From: Bacteroidetes bacterium CG2_30_33_31
GTDB taxonomy: Bacteria > Bacteroidota > Bacteroidia > Bacteroidales > UBA1556
Assembly: GCA_001872625.1 (NCBI GenBank)
Contig: MNXP01000059.1
Coordinates: 1 to 60,889 of the forward strand
DNA length: 60,889 bases
Direction of reading: 5' to 3'
Part shown: positions 57,412-60,889 of the stretch, piece after piece
Layout of the letters: every line of letters begins with the position of its first letter
Numbering within the stretch: position 1 is the first letter of the stretch
Notes under the pieces: generated by a model
Database searches by the model: none
The model's input: only the letters and a program-made list of their open reading frames with translations
What the model was told of the DNA's origin: nothing
Made by a program: the position numbers and the translations under genes

Positions 57412-58560
57412 TTATTTTTGCCATAAAATTCGATGTCCCATACCTAACTCAATATAATCGGCTCTTAATCCAATACTACTTTTTAAAGAAAGGTTAATGT
57501 ATAACTTGTCTTTTAGATAATATTTAAGCCCAACTCTTTTGTAAAATGTTCCTTTGGCATCCATTCCTTTCCAAACATATACGCCCATTTGAGTAACAAG
57601 CGAAATATTTGCCACTGTGAATTCGTGGCCAGCGTGCAAGCCAACAAAAGTTAACTGTGAATACAAAACAGAATTATGGTTACTATATTCAGTAATTAAT
57701 GAACCATCGTAGAAAATATCCAGACCCCCACCATACTTTCCAATCCAACTGTAAGAATGAAGGAAATCAGCTGATATTGTAGAGCAAAAATATACAATAG
57801 GAAATTCAACCTTTTTAACTGTTGTTTTCCCTCCAATACCAATCCACATTGAAAGCTCGTTATATGGTTTAAAATCAGGATATTCAATGGTATTTTTTGT
57901 TTTCCGTTTGAAGGAATTATTTTTTTCAGCAAATTGAAAATTATATCGCATTCCAAGATTTCCACCAACAAGATTTAATCCTTTGTTTGGTGCTTTTATA
58001 TTGCCGTTTGAAAAATGAGTCAAATCTGTAGAGGCAAGTACATCAATCCTTTCATTTAATCTCGCTGATGCCCATAAACCTAAATTGAAATATACATTTA
58101 TAGCGGTACTTATGGCGTCATTTTTTGGATTTGTATGAATATTGAACTTATTAAAATTAAAAGTAACGCCAGTGCTTAACTCTGCTCCATATTTTAAAAA
58201 GTTAGTTTTATTAAAAGGAAAGGCAAAAAATCCATAGATAGCAATGGGATTTCCTAAGGTATCGCTGTGAAGATTATAATCTGTAAATCCTAATCCATAA
58301 TTAGGAAACCTTAAAATTTTATCTTGTGGTGTCCTATCAAAACTATTTACTCCAAAGCGAAAATCAAAGGCTATAAATTGATGCTTAAGCGACTCATTTA
58401 AGCTATCGCTATAAACTATTGGCTTTCCTGTATGTGTTTGAATATCTATAAATGCACTCTCTCCAAGATTCGATAATAATTTATATTGAGCCTCTGAGCT
58501 ATGAGCAAGAAATAATAAAAGGAAAGTGGATATTAGTTTAAAGTAGTATATTTTACGCAT
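57412..58560 (-). CDS. PagL-like acyloxyacyl hydrolase (lipid A deacylase family)
   Basis: A 382-residue outer-membrane protein with a signal peptide (LISTFLLLFLAHSSEAQ). The barrel region includes LGLWASARLNERIDVLAS and the PagL-type catalytic segment DLTHFSNGNIKAPNKGLN, with His182 and Ser184. At the position of the third catalytic residue of Pseudomonas PagL (Glu, 12 residues after the Ser), this protein has Asn196. It may remove a 3-O-acyl chain from lipid A, or have a changed mechanism. The C-terminus (YIELGMGHRILWQK) completes the barrel. It has its own -7 element and lies downstream of the sigma/anti-sigma pair. Confidence 0.8.
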   Translation of the reverse strand: MRKIYYFKLISTFLLLFLAHSSEAQYKLLSNLGESAFIDIQTHTGKPIVYSDSLNESLKHQFIAFDFRFGVNSFDRTPQDKILRFPNYGLGFTDYNLHSDTLGNPIAIYGFFAFPFNKTNFLKYGAELSTGVTFNFNKFNIHTNPKNDAISTAINVYFNLGLWASARLNERIDVLASTDLTHFSNGNIKAPNKGLNLVGGNLGMRYNFQFAEKNNSFKRKTKNTIEYPDFKPYNELSMWIGIGGKTTVKKVEFPIVYFCSTISADFLHSYSWIGKYGGGLDIFYDGSLITEYSNHNSVLYSQLTFVGLHAGHEFTVANISLVTQMGVYVWKGMDAKGTFYKRVGLKYYLKDKLYINLSLKSSIGLRADYIELGMGHRILWQK

Positions 58561-58579
58561 CTATGAAGTTTAAAGCGAG

Positions 58580-58587
58580 CAAAAATA
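58580..58587 (-). promoter_or_regulatory. Bacteroidota -7 promoter element for the PagL-like gene
   Basis: The minus strand reads TATTTTTG, 19 bases before the ATG at 58560, predicting a leader of about 13 bases. Confidence 0.5.
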
Positions 58588-58698
58588 TAGAATTTAGGTA
58601 AATGTATTTATAAAAAATTGGTAAAATTTAGTAATTTTTTTTCCTGATTTAGATTATGGACTTCTATAAGATTGAAAATATTTGAATGAAATAGAATG

Positions 58699-60048
58699 CT
58701 AATTTCTTATGATTGTAAGCGAGCCACCTTTTTCGCTTTTCTCATTATCATTTATTTTCAAAAGATAAAAATATGTGCCTTCAGCGAGATTGTTTCCATC
58801 CCAATTATTTTGATAATTTGTTGATTGATAGACTGTTTTTCCATTCCTATCAACAATATAAAGTGAAGAACCTGGATAATTTTCCAAACCGCTAATCACA
58901 AATCTATCATTTTTTCCATCACCGTTTGGTGTAATTACATTAGAAAACTGAAGTATACATTCATTTACTGTAAGCTGCATTTCATCTTGTGTTTCATAGT
59001 TGCATGCTTTCACTTTCACGCGAATTTTGTAATTTCCAGCAGGCAAATGCTTTATGAATAATTTGTTGCTTTTTGAATTGCTTAAAGACCAAGTGTAGGA
59101 ATAATTTTCGTTGCTCGTATTTGCATCAAGCTCGAGACTTTCGTTGGAACATATTGTTTGATCCATTCCCAAATTAGGTTCTGGTTTTTCAATAATATTT
59201 ACCTTAATGGTTGATGTCTCAACTGGATTTTTTTCACCTTTATTATAAACTCTTACTGAATAAATATCAGACTTATAACACCATATTCCTAAGGTGTTTT
59301 CGCCAGTGGACCAAATAACATCGTATTTTTTTAGTATGCTTGAATTATTATCTATACTTAAAAAAATGGGGGATACAGAACATGTGTCACTTGCTAAATT
59401 TATAATTTTGATGGGATTTGATTTCTTAGCAACAATTGAACTGCTATGGCTGGTTGATTGTCCCCCATTTTGGACTTGTTGGTTGATGATTGGAAATTGA
59501 GGAGAAATCAGAAAATTATTGTTTTGAATTTCAGCAATTTCTACAACCGAATTTTGTTCTTGTTTAGCAGGTTTATGATTGTTATTCAGTATATTTAATT
59601 CTCTATTATTAAATCTTATTTCATTATTATTCTGATATTTAAGTCTCTTGCCTTTCTCCAAAACACTATCATCTTTGCTATTGCTAATTGTTTCTTTGGC
59701 TAATATACTTTTATTGTTTTTCAAGCTTTTTATAGCAGGATTTATATCTTTTTCGGTTTTAGCAAGCGACAGTGTGGAATTTTCATTTTGTGTAGTGATA
59801 AAAAGTACAGCTGTAATTAGAATAATTGATATTGAGGCTGCTACGGCAAATTTTAACCAAAGTCGACCTTCCATTGTTTTAGTGATGGCAGATGAATAAA
59901 TAGTTTTTTTGAAAATTTCAGATTTCAAATTTTCGAAATAACCATCGGGAGTGGTGAAAGGTGTTCCTAACTTTTCCTTGTTAAAATCGATCTCCATAAG
60001 TTCTTTAGATTCTTCCATAAATCCTTTTGCTATTGGTTTTATTGACAT
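58699..60048 (-). CDS. Putative membrane anti-sigma protein ending in a CHU_C (T9SS type B) domain
   Basis: 449 residues. Residues 1-62 are cytoplasmic, with [20 protein letters not shown] at 29-48, a pattern seen in proteins encoded beside ECF sigma genes in Bacteroidota. One membrane helix is at about 66-86. The long outside part has a low-complexity Asn/Lys/Ser stretch (90-210), two Ig/PKD-like repeats (about 215-285 and 290-364; [25 protein letters not shown]), and a gliding-motility-type CHU_C domain at 367-449 ([31 protein letters not shown]). There is no cleavable signal peptide, so it should stay in the inner membrane. It starts 17 bases after the sigma gene. Anti-sigma function is inferred from position and architecture. 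Confidence 0.72.
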   Translation of the reverse strand: MSIKPIAKGFMEESKELMEIDFNKEKLGTPFTTPDGYFENLKSEIFKKTIYSSAITKTMEGRLWLKFAVAASISIILITAVLFITTQNENSTLSLAKTEKDINPAIKSLKNNKSILAKETISNSKDDSVLEKGKRLKYQNNNEIRFNNRELNILNNNHKPAKQEQNSVVEIAEIQNNNFLISPQFPIINQQVQNGGQSTSHSSSIVAKKSNPIKIINLASDTCSVSPIFLSIDNNSSILKKYDVIWSTGENTLGIWCYKSDIYSVRVYNKGEKNPVETSTIKVNIIEKPEPNLGMDQTICSNESLELDANTSNENYSYTWSLSNSKSNKLFIKHLPAGNYKIRVKVKACNYETQDEMQLTVNECILQFSNVITPNGDGKNDRFVISGLENYPGSSLYIVDRNGKTVYQSTNYQNNWDGNNLAEGTYFYLLKINDNEKSEKGGSLTIIRN

Positions 60049-60065
60049 TTTTTTGCATTAATAGT

Positions 60066-60614
60066 TTAATCTACTTTAAATTGATCTTTAATTTTTTTCT
60101 CTGCAAAATGATAACTTGATTTTACTCCTCCTTCAGTAATTCCTAATATCTCTGCAATATCTTTAAATTTTAGCTCTTCAAAATATCTCATATTAAAAAT
60201 ATGCCTCTGTTTTTCAGGTAGCTTTGCTATGGCTTTTTGGAGTTCAATTTGTAATTTTGAGCCGTTGATATTTGTATCAGCAGTTAATCTTGAAAGCAAA
60301 TAATTTTCGGTGGATTCTCTTATTAAAACGCTATGCTTCTTGTTCTTTCTGATGAAATTTATTGATTCATTCGTAGCAATCCTATACATCCATGAGAATA
60401 ATTTGGAATCGCCTCTGAATTTATAAATCTCTTTCCAAACCTTGATGAATATATCTTGAGTTACATCATTTGCATCTTCATGAGATATTAAAATGCTGCG
60501 CACGTGATTATAGATTCTAAAATGGTATTTTTCAACAATGACTTTCATTAAAAGTTCAGAATCATTGTTTTCAAAAATCATCTTTAAAATATCATCATCA
60601 GAATAATCTGTCAT
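60066..60614 (-). CDS. ECF (extracytoplasmic function) RNA polymerase sigma factor
   Basis: 182 residues from the ATG at 60614. Region 2 covers about 24-91 (DANDVTQDIFIKVWKEIYKF, FRGDSKLFSWMYRIATNESI) and region 4 about 123-177 (AIAKLPEKQRHIFNMRYFEE, KDIAEILGITEGGVKSSYH). Regions 1 and 3 are lacking, as in all ECF factors. A longer frame back to 60656 would begin inside the terminator of the upstream gene, so the shorter start is chosen. The putative anti-sigma gene follows after 17 bases. An off-consensus TACTTTTA at about 60632-60639 may be its promoter. Confidence 0.92.
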   Translation of the reverse strand: MTDYSDDDILKMIFENNDSELLMKVIVEKYHFRIYNHVRSILISHEDANDVTQDIFIKVWKEIYKFRGDSKLFSWMYRIATNESINFIRKNKKHSVLIRESTENYLLSRLTADTNINGSKLQIELQKAIAKLPEKQRHIFNMRYFEELKFKDIAEILGITEGGVKSSYHFAEKKIKDQFKVD

Positions 60615-60637
60615 CAAATAAAATTTTGCATAAAAGT

Positions 60638-60669
60638 ATAAAAAAAGCCTGCTCAAATAGGGCAGGCTT
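60638..60669 (-). terminator. Rho-independent terminator between the CHU_C protein and the sigma gene
   Basis: On the minus strand AAGCCTGC pairs with GCAGGCTT (60662-60669 with 60645-60652), eight pairs around a nine-base loop, followed by seven T residues. It separates the upstream surface-protein gene from the sigma operon. Confidence 0.88.
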
Positions 60670-60688
60670 AATAAATTTTTGTTTAACC

Positions 60689-60889
60689 TTATTTGCTAAT
60701 GATAGTAAGAGTACCTTTCATATTGGTACCTAAACCATCGGCGAGATTAAGAATCCAGTAATAAACACCATCAGCAGCATCATCACCATTCCAGTCGTTT
60801 TGATAGTTTTTCGATTCGTAGATTTTCTTTCCCCACCTGTTAAAAACCACGAGTTCGGTATTTGGGAAATTTGCCAATCCATCAATCAC
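60689..60889 (-). CDS. C-terminal part of a gliding-motility (CHU_C, T9SS type B) surface protein, cut by the window edge
   Basis: The last 66 residues of a gene that continues beyond 60889. The sequence is a CHU_C-type sorting domain end: LVVFNRWGKKIYESKNYQND, WNGDDAADGVYYWILNL and GTLTIISK. Such domains direct large extracellular proteins through the type IX secretion system. The first visible Met is probably internal. It resembles the end of the protein at 58699-60048 ([17 protein letters not shown]) in the same motif order. A terminator follows 20 bases after its stop. Confidence 0.88.
   Translation of the reverse strand: MIDGLANFPNTELVVFNRWGKKIYESKNYQNDWNGDDAADGVYYWILNLADGLGTNMKGTLTIISK

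Overview
The window is one contiguous stretch of an AT-rich chromosome from a member of the Bacteroidota. Several independent signs agree. Promoter-like TAnnTTTG (-7) motifs precede many genes, and Shine-Dalgarno sequences are mostly absent. There are lipoproteins with DUF4369 plus TlpA domains, a TamL-type lipoprotein assembly factor, and a BatA-type VWA protein. Type IX secretion sorting domains of both kinds (type A and the gliding-motility or CHU_C type B) occur. The str, S10, spc and alpha ribosomal operons are fused into one run. No rRNA, tRNA, CRISPR array, transposase or phage gene was seen, and the species cannot be named from this sequence.

Layout. 1-588: non-genic edge with repeat-like segments and a possible gene remnant. 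589-3585 (minus): PAP2_3 membrane enzyme, extended SDR and YghO-like GNAT protein, a trio that resembles a sphingolipid tailoring set without its serine palmitoyltransferase. 3642-4556 (minus): CPBP membrane protease. 4745-5097: an unusual tandem array of mixed 11-bp and 15-bp units that runs into the 3' end of a Dda/RecD-like helicase gene. 5092-8870 (minus): helicase and TamL. 9092-15429 (plus): degenerate thioredoxin-fold lipoprotein, M1 peptidase with a probable outer-membrane barrel, MalY/PatB-type lyase and a barrel protein. 15430-16068: a long leader region with a candidate small RNA and the str promoter. 16069-33972 (plus): 33 translation, secretion and transcription genes from rpsL to rplQ, closed by a strong terminator. 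34121-38235 (plus): eno, an intact TlpA-type lipoprotein and a DUF2851 protein. 38248-45622 (minus): penicillin-acylase-type hydrolase, rfbA, MMPL/RND exporter and sodium:solute symporter. 45775-48164 (plus): recR and a soluble hybrid histidine kinase. 48237-50892 (minus): floA with nfeD, and a T9SS cargo gene broken by one in-frame TGA. 51080-57407 (plus): potassium-channel-like protein with an odd selectivity filter, BatA-like protein and parC. 57412-60889 (minus): PagL-like deacylase, a putative anti-sigma protein ending in a CHU_C domain, its ECF sigma factor, and the tail of a second CHU_C protein.

How the parts work together. Most of the window is housekeeping: ribosome synthesis, the Sec channel, RNA polymerase alpha, enolase, recombination repair and chromosome decatenation. 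The accessory part concerns the cell envelope: outer-membrane assembly, lipid modification, surface proteins and extracytoplasmic signalling. The most unusual locus is the right-hand sigma/anti-sigma pair. There the anti-sigma candidate carries outside the membrane the same kind of C-terminal domain as the T9SS-type surface protein encoded just upstream. Other points worth a second look are the heteromeric tandem array, the GYY potassium filter, the peptidase-barrel fusion, the candidate small RNA before rpsL and the TGA-split cargo gene.
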